A stretch of 64,000 nucleotides of DNA from positions 167,122 through 231,121 of the forward strand of contig NZ_AUEE01000004.1 of the NCBI RefSeq assembly GCF_000425825.1. Direction: 5' to 3'. The translations under genes and the position numbers were made by a program. Below the pieces are notes generated by a model. The model made no database searches. It was not told the DNA's origin and saw only the letters and a program-made list of their open reading frames with translations. Source of the DNA: Jeotgalicoccus marinus DSM 19772 (lineage in GTDB: Bacteria; Bacillota; Bacilli; Staphylococcales; Salinicoccaceae). Position 1 is the first letter of the stretch, and every line of letters begins with the position of its first letter. Positions 50,875-62,365 of this stretch are shown one piece after another.

Positions 50875-50962
50875 TAAATAACCCTCCAAGCTAATTAATC
50901 TATTTAAATTTATCATGTAAACGTAATCATTACAATTTCATTGAATAATTGAGCTAAAAGAC

Positions 50963-51014
50963 TTTATTTCTCTTTCGAAATAATGTATATTATTAATCAG
51001 TTACAAAATGTAAC
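50963..51014 (+). promoter_or_regulatory. Promoter and operator-like palindrome of the azoreductase gene
   Basis: TTTATT (50963-50968), 17 bases and TATATT (50986-50991) precede the perfect palindrome arms GTTACA-AAA-TGTAAC (51000-51014). The palindrome sits at the expected transcription start, a repressor position. No specific regulator can be named. Confidence 0.55.
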
Positions 51015-51048
51015 TCAATATTAATTACACACCTCGGAGGTATTTTAA

Positions 51049-51612
51049 ATGACTAAAATTGGTATTGTAACTGGAAGTGTACGTGAAGGACGCGTCAACT
51101 TACAAGTTGCAGAATGGGTAAAAGAACAAGCAGATAAATTAAATCTAGATGCAGAATTCGAAATCGTAGACATCAAAGATTACGAGCTTCCACTTTTCAA
51201 CGAAGCTATGCCACCAGCAATGGCTAATAAACAATACACAAGTGAAGACATCAACCGTTGGTCACAAAAAATTGACTCTTTAGACGGATTCATCTTCATC
51301 ACACCTGAATACAACAAAGCTACTTCAACTGTACTTAAGAGTCAAATTGACTACTTAGGACCTGAATTTGGTAACAAAGCTACTGGTATCGTAGGTTACG
51401 GTTCAACACTTGGTGTTGCTGCTACACAATCTCTACGTCAAATCCTAGCAAACTTCAACGTTGCTACAGTTGGACCATTCGGCGCATTCAGCCTATTCAC
51501 TGACTTCGAAAACATGTCAACTTTCAAGCCAGCTGAAGTACACACTGCAACAATCGAAGCAGTAATTGCAACTACAGCTAACTGGGCTAAAGCTCTAAAA
51601 ACAATTAGATAA
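51049..51612 (+). CDS. NADPH-dependent FMN reductase / azoreductase-like flavoprotein
   Basis: A 187-residue flavodoxin-fold protein of the NADPH-dependent FMN reductase family, which reduces quinones, azo dyes or flavins. The FMN phosphate loop is in IGIVTGSVREGRVNLQVAEW, and FIFITPEYNKATSTVLKSQI and GIVGYGSTLGVAATQSL line the flavin site. The ATG at 51049 follows CGGAGG. It is convergent with a second flavoprotein gene and has a possible operator upstream, so induction by quinone or oxidant stress is plausible but unproven. Confidence 0.9.
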   Translation: MTKIGIVTGSVREGRVNLQVAEWVKEQADKLNLDAEFEIVDIKDYELPLFNEAMPPAMANKQYTSEDINRWSQKIDSLDGFIFITPEYNKATSTVLKSQIDYLGPEFGNKATGIVGYGSTLGVAATQSLRQILANFNVATVGPFGAFSLFTDFENMSTFKPAEVHTATIEAVIATTANWAKALKTIR

Positions 51613-51632
51613 GTCAAAGCTTTATATACATT

Positions 51633-51668
51633 AAAACGCGTACACTTTATTGGTGTACGCGTTTTTTT
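51633..51668. terminator. Bidirectional terminator between two flavoprotein genes
   Basis: AACGCGTACAC / GTGTACGCGTT (51635-51645 and 51653-51663) with T-runs at both ends, serving both convergent genes. Confidence 0.9.
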
Positions 51669-51671
51669 ATC

Positions 51672-52244
51672 TTACACTATCCCTGTACTATGTTCTTCAT
51701 ATTTACTCAACACATGTCGCTGGGCTTCTCTTTCATTAAAAGTCGCTTCAATCAAACGATCAATTCGGTAGTGAATATCGTCACTTTCTACACCTGTAGA
51801 ACCAAAGTCAGAATCTATAGCATAAACATAACCTTGTACAATATTTGCCTTCATATAAGCTAAAATAGGCTTAAGTTGTTGCTCAGCAACTAAGTAATGT
51901 CTCTGAGATCCTGCTGTAATTACCATACCTACAGTCTTATTACGGAATCCATCTGGTGGAAGAAGATCGAATAAGTTTTTTAAAGGTGCGGGTATCGAAG
52001 CTTGGAAGATTGGTGTCCCTATAAAGACCACATCCGCTTCCATTATTTGTTTTAAAGCACTGGATGTTGAATCATCATAATCTAAATAATTCCTGCCATC
52101 ACTATAGGGCATATCATAGTCTTTTAAGTCTATATAAGAAATTTCATAATCACTGTACTTCTCATCAATTTTTTCCTTAATTTCAGTTGTAATCTTTCGT
52201 GTTTTACTGCCTACAACTGAACCACTCACTATGGCCACTTTCAT
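51672..52244 (-). CDS. Second NADPH-dependent FMN reductase family protein
   Basis: A 190-residue flavodoxin-fold protein: VAIVSGSVVGSKTRKITTEI at the FMN loop, VVFIGTPIFQASIPAPLKNL and KTVGMVITAGSQRHYLVAEQ further on. It is only distantly similar to the gene at 51049-51612 and nearer to SsuE/NAD(P)H-dependent reductases. The start is ATG at 52244 after AGGAGGG. The physiological substrate is unknown. Confidence 0.87.
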   Translation of the reverse strand: MKVAIVSGSVVGSKTRKITTEIKEKIDEKYSDYEISYIDLKDYDMPYSDGRNYLDYDDSTSSALKQIMEADVVFIGTPIFQASIPAPLKNLFDLLPPDGFRNKTVGMVITAGSQRHYLVAEQQLKPILAYMKANIVQGYVYAIDSDFGSTGVESDDIHYRIDRLIEATFNEREAQRHVLSKYEEHSTGIV

Positions 52245-52324
52245 TTATAGCCCTCCTTAGACATTCATTTATACCTATCATATATAATTCAGACTAATTC
52301 AGTCAGTTATTTAGCTCATAAATT

Positions 52325-52350
52325 AAAAAAACCATCCTAAAGGATGGTTT
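52325..52350 (-). terminator. Terminator of veg
   Basis: AAACCATCCT / AGGATGGTTT (minus strand, 52350-52341 and 52338-52329) followed by TTTTAATT, eight bases after the veg stop. Confidence 0.9.
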
Positions 52351-52358
52351 GTCATATG

Positions 52359-52625
52359 TTATTGAATAAGAAATTCTTCTGTAAAATCGTCATTATAGAA
52401 TGTTACTTCTACATTTGATGTTAGAACGTCGGTGTATGTATATGATACACGTTCGAAATTGTGCTCGTCTTGATCTAGTTCAACTACGAAAATCGATGGA
52501 TATGTTTCTCTTAAAATACCTTTTCTTTCAATCAACTTCTTGCGTCCTCCGTTTGCACGAAGCACACATGGATTTCCTAACTGACAATCAAGAATCTTTT
52601 TGATGTCGATTAATGTTTTTGGCAT
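52359..52625 (-). CDS. veg: Veg protein
   Basis: An 88-residue protein of the Veg family ([20 protein letters not shown] onward to EFLIQ). In Bacillus Veg stimulates biofilm formation and is made at high level; the molecular role is not settled. I chose the ATG at 52625, after GAGGTGGGG, giving the normal family length. A consensus promoter drives it. Beside ksgA is its usual place. Confidence 0.93.
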   Translation of the reverse strand: MPKTLIDIKKILDCQLGNPCVLRANGGRKKLIERKGILRETYPSIFVVELDQDEHNFERVSYTYTDVLTSNVEVTFYNDDFTEEFLIQ

Positions 52626-52647
52626 TATACCCCACCTCACTAGATTC

Positions 52648-52676
52648 ATTATATCAAGTTTACATAATTTTGTCAA
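52648..52676 (-). promoter_or_regulatory. Consensus promoter of veg
   Basis: TTGACA (52671-52676), 17 bases, TATAAT (52648-52653): both hexamers and the spacing are perfect. The Bacillus veg promoter is likewise very strong. Confidence 0.92.
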
Positions 52677-52699
52677 AAATTAGCCAATAACTGTGCAAA

Positions 52700-53584
52700 T
52701 TACACAATTTCCAAGTCACTTTTCTTGAAAGCTTCATAAATTTTTTGATAATCTTCTAAGTTTAAACTTTCCCCTCTGCGATTTGCTTCTATACCTGCAT
52801 CCTCAAATAGTTGCCTAATCTCATCTTTTTTCTTTTTCCCGTCTAAAAATAGACTTTGATAATTATTTAATATCGTTTTTCTACGATGTAAAAAGGCCCC
52901 TCTTGTTAATTTAAAGAATGTTGATTCATCATCAACCTGAACCTTTTTCTCTCTTCTCGTTTTCAATTCTACGATGATTGAATCCACATTAGGTGGTGGC
53001 ATGAATACAGTTTTTGGTACATTTTGTACTGTCTTCGCTTCAGTGTAATAATCAATCGCAATCGATAAAGACCCGTATGCTTTCGTATTTGCTACTGCAC
53101 TAATTCGTTCTCCAACTTCTTTTTGCATCATGACATAGTAGCGAGATATTGGGAGATTACCAGTTAAGAAATTCATCAATATCGGTGTTGTAATGTAGTA
53201 AGGAAGATTTGCCACAACAACGATTTCATCACAGTCTGACAGATGTGTTTCAATACTATTTGGTACATCTGCTTCTAATATATCTTCATTGATTACTGTC
53301 ACATTATCATATTCACTTAAAGTATCATCTAAAACTGGAATTAAACGTTGGTCAATTTCAAAAGCGAGTACTTTTTTAGCATGAATCGCCAAATGTTCAG
53401 TCAAAGAACCAATCCCAGGACCAACTTCAATGACACCAGTATTTTTATCGATATTTGCTTTATGGATAACTTCCCTAATGACATTTGAATCAATTAAAAA
53501 ATTCTGTCCAAGACTCTTTTTAAATGTAAAACCATGCTTTGCTAAAATTTCTTTTGTCCGACCTGCACTTGCGATATATTTCAT
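52700..53584 (-). CDS. ksgA: 16S rRNA dimethyladenosine transferase
   Basis: This 294-residue enzyme dimethylates two adenines near the 3' end of 16S rRNA late in 30S assembly; its loss gives kasugamycin resistance. Motifs: [37 protein letters not shown] (SAM binding) and [15 protein letters not shown] with the NLPY active site. It starts two bases after rnmV, the usual order. Confidence 0.98.
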   Translation of the reverse strand: MKYIASAGRTKEILAKHGFTFKKSLGQNFLIDSNVIREVIHKANIDKNTGVIEVGPGIGSLTEHLAIHAKKVLAFEIDQRLIPVLDDTLSEYDNVTVINEDILEADVPNSIETHLSDCDEIVVVANLPYYITTPILMNFLTGNLPISRYYVMMQKEVGERISAVANTKAYGSLSIAIDYYTEAKTVQNVPKTVFMPPPNVDSIIVELKTRREKKVQVDDESTFFKLTRGAFLHRRKTILNNYQSLFLDGKKKKDEIRQLFEDAGIEANRRGESLNLEDYQKIYEAFKKSDLEIV

Positions 53585-53586
53585 AT

Positions 53587-54144
53587 TTAACTCCTCTTAT
53601 CTTCAGCTAATATCTCAGCTATTTTTTCACGTGTTATGCCATAACGATTGAGTTTATTTCGAAGTGCGGATGCATTTGCATATCCAATATTTAAACGATC
53701 TGTTAGGTACGCTCTACGCGCTTTGGATTCCCTGTCACCAGACAAACCAAAATCCTGCATATCTTTAATACTAATCACTTCTGTATCTATTTCAACACTC
53801 GTCACAGAATGCTTAAGGGCCTGTCTGATATCTTCTATTGAAGCATGTTCAACGCCTAAACTCTGCCCCACTTTACCTTTTGCCTTTCTTTTTGGCAAAA
53901 ATGCTTCCTTTATATTTGGAAATCGCGCTATTATTGTATTTCTAATTTTATGTCCTGGAAAATCAGGGTCAGTAAATATAATGGCTCCTCTCGTATTGAG
54001 GGCGACTTCTATTTCTCTTAATGTTCTTTCGTTAATCGCTGAGCCATTCGTTTCAATCGTTTGGCAAATGACAGATTCTTTTAAACGCCTCGTGTCATCT
54101 CTACCTTCAACGATTACAACTTCTTTTATGATGGGTTTATCCAT
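53587..54144 (-). CDS. rnmV: Ribonuclease M5
   Basis: A 185-residue Toprim nuclease that matures 5S rRNA precursors. The Toprim glutamate is in [20 protein letters not shown] and the DxD acidic motif in [21 protein letters not shown] chose the ATG at 54144 (MDKPIIKEV) after AGAGGTG; the frame is open for 40 more codons upstream but these overlap the tatD terminator. Confidence 0.96.
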   Translation of the reverse strand: MDKPIIKEVVIVEGRDDTRRLKESVICQTIETNGSAINERTLREIEVALNTRGAIIFTDPDFPGHKIRNTIIARFPNIKEAFLPKRKAKGKVGQSLGVEHASIEDIRQALKHSVTSVEIDTEVISIKDMQDFGLSGDRESKARRAYLTDRLNIGYANASALRNKLNRYGITREKIAEILAEDKRS

Positions 54145-54189
54145 AAGTTCACCTCTATATCCGCTTAGTATCATACCATAATTTAATAT

Positions 54190-54236
54190 AAAAAATATCA
54201 GTGTTTTACCTTGACTGTGCAAAGTAAAACACTGAT
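54190..54236 (-). terminator. Terminator after tatD
   Basis: ATCAGTGTTTTAC / GTAAAACACTGAT (minus strand, 54236-54224 and 54209-54197) with a 14-base loop and ATTTTTTA tail. Confidence 0.85.
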
Positions 54237-54238
54237 TT

Positions 54239-55003
54239 TTATAAATTGAACAGACGTTCAGCATTTTCAGTTGTTGCTTGACCTAGAGCTTCATATGAAA
54301 TGTTGCGAAGTTCCGCAATTTTCTCTGCCACTAATTTAACATGTGCAGGTTCATTTCTTTTCCCTCTATATGGATGAGGTGTTAAATACGGGGCATCCGT
54401 TTCAACAAGTAAACGATCTAATGGAACATGAACTGCAATATCCTTAGGTAGCTGTGCATTTTTAAAAGTCACAGGACCACCTAAAGAAACATAGAAATTC
54501 ATTGCGATAATCTCATCTGCAGTACGTTCATCTGCAGAAAAAGCATGCATAATACCACCGACTTCATGTGCATCCTCTTCTTTTAAGATTTCTACACAAT
54601 CAGCAGTTGACTCTCTATTATGAATGATAATAGGTAAATTCACCCGTTTAGCTAAGGCAATTTGTTTTCTAAACAATTCTTTTTGTACGTCTTTAGGTGA
54701 CTTATCCCAATGATAATCAAGACCAGTTTCACCGATACCGACAATTTTCTCATGCTTAGACAATTCCTCGATCCACTTGAGGTCATCATCCGTACAATCG
54801 ATTGCATCCACAGGATGCCAGCCAATGACACCGTATATATCATCATACTCATCAATCATTTCCATAGTACGCTCGATGGATTCACGGTCACAGCCAACAA
54901 CCACCATCTTTTCAATACCATTGTCTCTTGCTCTGTCGATGACTGCTTCTAAGTCTTCATTATATTGTTCTGCATTTAAGTGGACATGTGTATCGATTAA
55001 CAC
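54239..55003 (-). CDS. tatD: TatD-family metal-dependent hydrolase
   Basis: A 254-residue TIM-barrel metalloenzyme with DNase activity in studied relatives. Metal ligands are in MLIDTHVHLN, the GIGETGLDYHWD motif, IIIHNRES, MHAFSAD and LLVETDAPYLTPHPYRG. The start is GTG at 55003 with GGGAGTG upstream. It follows metG by 15 bases, an arrangement common in Firmicutes. Confidence 0.96.
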   Translation of the reverse strand: MLIDTHVHLNAEQYNEDLEAVIDRARDNGIEKMVVVGCDRESIERTMEMIDEYDDIYGVIGWHPVDAIDCTDDDLKWIEELSKHEKIVGIGETGLDYHWDKSPKDVQKELFRKQIALAKRVNLPIIIHNRESTADCVEILKEEDAHEVGGIMHAFSADERTADEIIAMNFYVSLGGPVTFKNAQLPKDIAVHVPLDRLLVETDAPYLTPHPYRGKRNEPAHVKLVAEKIAELRNISYEALGQATTENAERLFNL

Positions 55004-55018
55004 AAAATCACTCCCGTA

Positions 55019-57007
<1,989 letters not shown>

Positions 57008-57086
57008 CTAATCTACTATATCTAAAATATGTATTTTTTTCAATTACAAGCAGTTTTTAATAGTTTTTAAATTCATTATGTGCTAT

Positions 57087-57130
57087 AGTCATGAATATCC
57101 ATTTACCATGGATAATTAAGTCATGAATAT
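57087..57130 (+). repeat. Direct repeat and dyad upstream of abrB
   Basis: AGTCATGAATAT occurs at 57087-57098 and again at 57119-57130, 32 bases apart. Between and partly within them is the inverted repeat TATCCAT / ATGGATA (57096-57102 and 57108-57114). The array ends about 20 bases upstream of the abrB -35. It may be a regulator site; nothing more can be shown. The rest of the 225-base metG-abrB gap is AT-rich. Confidence 0.6.
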
Positions 57131-57148
57131 ACAATTATTTTTATTCAA

Positions 57149-57178
57149 TTGACATTTACAATATCCACTCATTATCTT
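57149..57178 (+). promoter_or_regulatory. Promoter of abrB
   Basis: TTGACA (57149-57154) with TTATCT (17-base spacing) or TATCTT (18-base spacing, 57173-57178) ahead of abrB. Confidence 0.65.
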
Positions 57179-57211
57179 TGTGTTTGGGTAGTAATGTAGG
57201 AGGAATTCTTA

Positions 57212-57493
57212 ATGAAATCTACAGGAATTGTGCGTAAGGTCGATGAACTTGGACGCATCGTCATTCCTATCGAACTACGCCGCGTACTCGATATAGAAGT
57301 TAAAGATGCACTTGAGATCTTTACGGATGACGACAAAATCATCTTGAAAAAATATCACCCACGTATGACTTGTGCAGTAACTGGCGATGTATCAGACGAT
57401 AATCTATCTCTTGCAGATGGTAAAATTGTTTTGAGTCCCGAAGGCGCAGAACTATTAATTAATGAAATTCAAAGAAAACTCGATAATAAATAA
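57212..57493 (+). CDS. abrB: AbrB-family transition-state regulator
   Basis: A 93-residue DNA-binding protein with the AbrB swapped-hairpin N-terminus (MKSTGIVRKVDELGRIVIPI, ELRRVLDI) and a C-terminal dimerization part. In Bacillus AbrB represses many post-exponential genes; targets here are unknown. The start ATG at 57212 follows GGAGG. It is divergent from metG and convergent with rsmI. Confidence 0.93.
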   Translation: MKSTGIVRKVDELGRIVIPIELRRVLDIEVKDALEIFTDDDKIILKKYHPRMTCAVTGDVSDDNLSLADGKIVLSPEGAELLINEIQRKLDNK

Positions 57494-57504
57494 TATGTGA
57501 GTTC

Positions 57505-57534
57505 AGCCATGAAGGTGCTTCATGGCTTTTTTAT
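57505..57534. terminator. Terminator between abrB and rsmI
   Basis: AGCCATGAAG / CTTCATGGCT (57505-57514 and 57518-57527) with a three-base loop, then TTTTTTA on the plus strand. Its end overlaps the rsmI stop codon on the other strand. Confidence 0.9.
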
Positions 57535-58343
57535 TTGTGAAACTCGTCATATACATGTTGTTTCTTCATGCCTCTTAGTTCTGAAACAAGTTTAATCGCA
57601 TCTTTGGGTCTCATTCCTTCATTGACAAGTTCAGAAACATGATCCTTAGCAGTCCCTGTAAAATTGACTGTTTCCTCTTCATAACCTTCAATTATAACAA
57701 CAAATTCACCTTTTAATGGAATTTCTTTGTCCATCATATGTAAAAGTTCATTTGCAGTTTTTCTTTCATGTTGCTCAAACTTCTTAGTAATTTCTCTGGA
57801 AATAGAAACAAGTCGTTTTGGGTCAAACTTTACCAAGTCTTTTAACAACTGTTTCATTCGGTGTGGAGATTCATATATCACAGCTGTCTTTCGATGGTGC
57901 AGAATTTCTGTCAGCTTTTCTTGTCTCTTCTGATTACTCTTTGGTAGAAAACCAAAATATGTGAATTCATAAGAAGGAATCCCACTTGCAACAAGTGCCA
58001 TTGTAAAAGCAGATGCCGCTGGAATTACAGTATAGTCTAATGATTCATCCTGTAGGCGGCTAACAAGTTCAAAGCCTGGGTCTGAAATTACTGGCATACC
58101 GGCATCAGTAACCAAAGCAAACGACTTACCCGCTTTAAGTTCTTCAATAATCTCTTCAGTTGCTGTTTCTTTATTAAAGTCATGATAGCTTCTAAGCGGT
58201 GTGGTAATTTCAAAATGATTGGTTAGTTTCCTCGTGGTTCTTGTGTCTTCACAGAGAATTTCATCAACTGCTGCTAAAGTACTTACCGCTCGATAAGACA
58301 TATCATCTAGATTGCCAATTGGTGTGCCAGTTATATACAACAT
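57531..58343 (-). CDS. rsmI: 16S rRNA (cytidine-2'-O)-methyltransferase RsmI
   Basis: A 270-residue SAM-dependent enzyme of the tetrapyrrole-methylase fold that modifies C1402 in the decoding centre. The N-terminus LYITGTPIGNLDDMSYRAVS, ALVTDAGMPVISDPGFELVS and AVIYESPHRMKQLL are conserved. It lies two bases after the GIY-YIG gene. Confidence 0.96.
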   Translation of the reverse strand: MLYITGTPIGNLDDMSYRAVSTLAAVDEILCEDTRTTRKLTNHFEITTPLRSYHDFNKETATEEIIEELKAGKSFALVTDAGMPVISDPGFELVSRLQDESLDYTVIPAASAFTMALVASGIPSYEFTYFGFLPKSNQKRQEKLTEILHHRKTAVIYESPHRMKQLLKDLVKFDPKRLVSISREITKKFEQHERKTANELLHMMDKEIPLKGEFVVIIEGYEEETVNFTGTAKDHVSELVNEGMRPKDAIKLVSELRGMKKQHVYDEFHK

Positions 58344-58345
58344 AT

Positions 58346-58597
58346 TCAGCCCTCCATCAAAGCTTTCTTTTCTACTTTCGATAATTGCTTTATTGCGTAT
58401 TCTCTTTTTAAAGCCTCACTTTTTGTATGATACATCTCCACGTATCTTAAGATTACAGGTAGCCGTCCTCGTGTATACTTTGCACCTAGTCCTTTATTAT
58501 GTATGTCCACTCTATGCTCTATATCAGTGGTATAACCTGTATAAAGCGTATCGTCATTACATTGTAGAATATAAACATAATATACCTTATCTGTCAT
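58346..58597 (-). CDS. GIY-YIG domain protein (YazA/UPF0213)
   Basis: An 83-residue single-domain GIY-YIG protein: VYYVYILQCNDDTLYTGYTT has the two motif halves (YYVYIL and YTGYT), with the later conserved RH/Y and E residues. Such stand-alone proteins resemble UvrC/homing nucleases, but no activity is established. I chose the ATG at 58597, overlapping the end of the methyltransferase gene; GGAGG lies twelve bases upstream. Confidence 0.9.
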   Translation of the reverse strand: MTDKVYYVYILQCNDDTLYTGYTTDIEHRVDIHNKGLGAKYTRGRLPVILRYVEMYHTKSEALKREYAIKQLSKVEKKALMEG

Positions 58598-59324
58598 TGC
58601 CGTAGTAGACCTCCAACATCTCAGGAGAGTATGTCCCGACTGTGTCGTAGATATAGAAAGGCTTGAGTACATCAACGTAAGCATTAGAGTTAAATATCGC
58701 CTCTATCACTATAAACATCGCTTCTTTAGACTGTGGATCATTATAAACATAACGCGCACGTCTAACCCTAAAACCACTATTGTGAAGTAAGGCGAATACT
58801 TCTGCACTTCTTTCAGCTCGATGTACCATATAAAGCCGACCTTTGTTTGTAATCAAGTAGCGGCATGCTTCAACAATACCTTTTAAATCGATGTGAATCT
58901 CATGTCTAGCAGTACGTTCAGCATCTTCAATTTTTACAGGTTGGTTGTTTGTAAAATACGGAGGATTGACTGTGATCACATCATAACTAGAATGATTAAA
59001 CTTCGATTTTATATCTTTAATATCCAAATTATATACTGAAATCTGACCAGCTTTTCCATTCATTTCTACACTACGTTCAGCCATATCACATAGAGGTTCT
59101 TGGATTTCAACAGCATCAATTTTTTTATTCGTACGATAACTTAAAAGTAATGGAATGATGCCATTACCACTACAGAGATCCATGATATTTCTATCACGTT
59201 TTCTTAATTTTACAAAGTCACCGAGTAATAATGCATCGACTGAGAATGAAAATGTTTCGCTACTTTGAATAATTTTCATTTGTTCTCTGTATAGTTCATC
59301 GATTCTCTCACTTGGTTTTAACAT
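58587..59324 (-). CDS. TrmN6/YabB-like tRNA adenine-N6 methyltransferase
   Basis: A 245-residue class I methyltransferase with the SAM site IMDLCSGNGIIPLLLSY and the N6-adenine-type motif VITVNPPYFTN. Relatives methylate adenine 37 of tRNA-Val. It starts 12 bases after a hairpin following yabA and overlaps the GIY-YIG gene by 11 bases, as in the Bacillus yabB-yazA-rsmI cluster. Confidence 0.9.
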   Translation of the reverse strand: MLKPSERIDELYREQMKIIQSSETFSFSVDALLLGDFVKLRKRDRNIMDLCSGNGIIPLLLSYRTNKKIDAVEIQEPLCDMAERSVEMNGKAGQISVYNLDIKDIKSKFNHSSYDVITVNPPYFTNNQPVKIEDAERTARHEIHIDLKGIVEACRYLITNKGRLYMVHRAERSAEVFALLHNSGFRVRRARYVYNDPQSKEAMFIVIEAIFNSNAYVDVLKPFYIYDTVGTYSPEMLEVYYGNDR

Positions 59325-59335
59325 CGTTTCACCTC

Positions 59336-59362
59336 AAAAAGAAAAGCAGCCAACAGCTGCTT
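59336..59362 (-). terminator. Hairpin at the end of yabA
   Basis: AAGCAGC / GCTGCTT (minus strand, 59362-59356 and 59350-59344) followed by TTCTTTTT. It starts within the yabA stop codon and may reduce transcription into the methyltransferase gene. Confidence 0.75.
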
Positions 59363-59672
59363 AACCTTGTCTTTCATTAAAAAATGATTGGCAGAAGAGG
59401 CAATCGTCACCATGTCTATGAGTACCAAAGTGAATGCTACATACATGAAACCCTTCATCATATAGACTTTTTAAAGAATTCTCTTTAAATGGAACGTCTT
59501 TTTCTTCTTTCTCATTTAATAATTGTTCATAGTTCTCTTTTTCTATCTCTAAACTGACATTTTCTTCGACCAGTTTAACAGTTAATTCTTTTAAAGTTTG
59601 CATCTCTTCATTCATAACATGCAAATTACGTTCAAGCTGTTGAATGTGAAGGAACAATTGTTCACGGTCCAT
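59361..59672 (-). CDS. yabA: Replication initiation control protein YabA
   Basis: A 103-residue regulator that links DnaA and DnaN and limits initiation in Bacillus. The first 60 residues form a leucine-rich coiled coil; the C-terminus has a zinc cluster with HVCSIHFGTHRHGDDCLFCQ. The ATG at 59672 overlaps the ricT stop by one base (TGATG). Confidence 0.93.
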   Translation of the reverse strand: MDREQLFLHIQQLERNLHVMNEEMQTLKELTVKLVEENVSLEIEKENYEQLLNEKEEKDVPFKENSLKSLYDEGFHVCSIHFGTHRHGDDCLFCQSFFNERQG

Positions 59673-60481
59673 CAATTCACAACCTCCAGCTTATCAATAT
59701 CTTCTTCACCATATTCTTCAATATAGTCATCAGAACCCTTTACTCTAACAGCTAGGTCTAAAATATTAATACCAATAACTTTACCGATACCAGCAGGTGT
59801 TTTTACTTTCTCGCCTACATCAGGTAACTTCACTCTGGCTTCTTCATAGTACTCATCTTCATAATTGAGACAACACATTAAACGACCACATGCACCGGAG
59901 ATCTTACTTGGAGACAGTGATAAGTCCTGATTCTTCGCCATTTGAATACTCACGGGCACAAAGTCACCGAGGAATGTAGAACAACAGTGTGCACGTCCAC
60001 ATGGGCCTATACCACCTAAGTATTTCGCTTCATCACGTACACCAATTTGCCTGAGTTCAATTCGTGTTTTGAATTTTGTCGCTAATATTCTTACCAAATT
60101 TCTAAAGTCCACGCGCTCATCAGAAGTAAAATTAAAGATTAACTTTTTCAAATCGAGTGTGTATTTAGCATTGACGAGATTCATTTCAAGCTTTTCTTGT
60201 TTGACAGCATCCTTACAAAAATCAAGCGCTTCAGAAGCTTTTTCATCATTAACTTTGAATTTAATCAAGTCTTCTTCCGTTGCTAAACGTAGAAATTTAC
60301 CGTCAGGCTCAACGATATTATCTTTTGGAATTTCATAAGTCCCTTTAACTACACTAAGTAGCTCAAGACCTCGTTTTGTTTCTGCAACGATATAATCGTG
60401 TCGCTCTATAGAATCATCACTACATGTGATGTAGAGATTGTCATAATAATCAAGTTGCGTCACCTTGATGATTTTAAACAT
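59672..60481 (-). CDS. ricT: RicT (YaaT), PSP1-domain RNA-processing factor
   Basis: A 269-residue protein of the Y-complex that directs RNase Y cleavage in Bacillus. The PSP1 domain carries a cysteine cluster (GPCGRAHCCSTF and SGACGRLMCCLNYEDEYYEE) that binds an iron-sulfur centre in relatives. It lies six bases after holB. Confidence 0.94.
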   Translation of the reverse strand: MFKIIKVTQLDYYDNLYITCSDDSIERHDYIVAETKRGLELLSVVKGTYEIPKDNIVEPDGKFLRLATEEDLIKFKVNDEKASEALDFCKDAVKQEKLEMNLVNAKYTLDLKKLIFNFTSDERVDFRNLVRILATKFKTRIELRQIGVRDEAKYLGGIGPCGRAHCCSTFLGDFVPVSIQMAKNQDLSLSPSKISGACGRLMCCLNYEDEYYEEARVKLPDVGEKVKTPAGIGKVIGINILDLAVRVKGSDDYIEEYGEEDIDKLEVVN

Positions 60482-60487
60482 AGTCCA

Positions 60488-61393
60488 TCAACCTTTCGCA
60501 CCTATGACCATACCTTCAAAAACAAGCATTGGATTGACGTTAAACGTTAACAATCGGTTTGCTTCTTGAATTTCTTCAAGTATTCGAGTTAATTTAGCCG
60601 GGTGAACATCATTACCTTCAGGCATATGGGTTTCAAATGGCTTAAAATCCTCTAATCCGATAGCATGGTGTAACGTTTGTCGTACAAATCCACTAATTAG
60701 CGCCAAGAGCATGACCTGATCCCTTCGATCATCACATAAATCAAGCATTCGCTTCATATCGATTAGCGTAAGTGGATGATCATGGATCCAACGATTCGAG
60801 AAATTGATGACTTCATTTCTAATAGTAGAAAACTTATCATCTAGCTCCTGAACATGAGTTGCATTTAAAGAGAGGACATTGACAGTCGTTCTTTCTGCTT
60901 CTGACAATTGGGGTAATGCATTAATACGATCCTCATCTTCACCTTGGATTGCGATATGTTGACTTCTCGAATGTATCGTTGGCAAAATGCCGCTTTTGTT
61001 AATTGTAAGTAGTATGGCAATGGTTTTTTCAGGTGGTTCTTCTAAAAATTTTAACACGCTATTTTCCGCTTGAGGTGTTAATTTCTCAAACTGCTCTATA
61101 ATATAAACTTTATAGTCAGATTCGATTGGTTTTTGATTCATCCTACGAACCAATTCTTCAATCTGTTCTTTTTTAATCGATGTTTCTTTAGTGGATAAAT
61201 AGTACAAATCCGGATGATTACCTGATTCTACCAACATTTGGTTTCTCTCAGTATCCCCAAAAATATGCAATGCAAAAAACTTACTATACTTAGACAAGGT
61301 TTCTATGGTGTCACCTTCAAACATATAAGTATGGCTCAGCTTTTTGTTATCAATAATTTTTAACAGTTGTTCTTTTACTACCCTGTTGTTCAT
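60488..61393 (-). CDS. holB: DNA polymerase III delta' subunit
   Basis: A 301-residue clamp-loader subunit. The fold is that of a AAA domain with LSHTYMFEGD and the sensor/SRC-like segment in LEEPPEKTIAILLTINKSGI and THSRSQ, but no intact Walker A is seen, as expected for delta'. It starts one base after darA. Confidence 0.93.
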   Translation of the reverse strand: MNNRVVKEQLLKIIDNKKLSHTYMFEGDTIETLSKYSKFFALHIFGDTERNQMLVESGNHPDLYYLSTKETSIKKEQIEELVRRMNQKPIESDYKVYIIEQFEKLTPQAENSVLKFLEEPPEKTIAILLTINKSGILPTIHSRSQHIAIQGEDEDRINALPQLSEAERTTVNVLSLNATHVQELDDKFSTIRNEVINFSNRWIHDHPLTLIDMKRMLDLCDDRRDQVMLLALISGFVRQTLHHAIGLEDFKPFETHMPEGNDVHPAKLTRILEEIQEANRLLTFNVNPMLVFEGMVIGAKG

Positions 61394-61394
61394 T

Positions 61395-62353
<959 letters not shown>

Positions 62354-62365
62354 AATCTGCCTCAT

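Noticed and set aside
52292..52304. GACT-AATTC-AGTC near the second flavoprotein promoter as an operator
   Set aside because: Only four base pairs are symmetric, which is expected by chance in AT-rich sequence.
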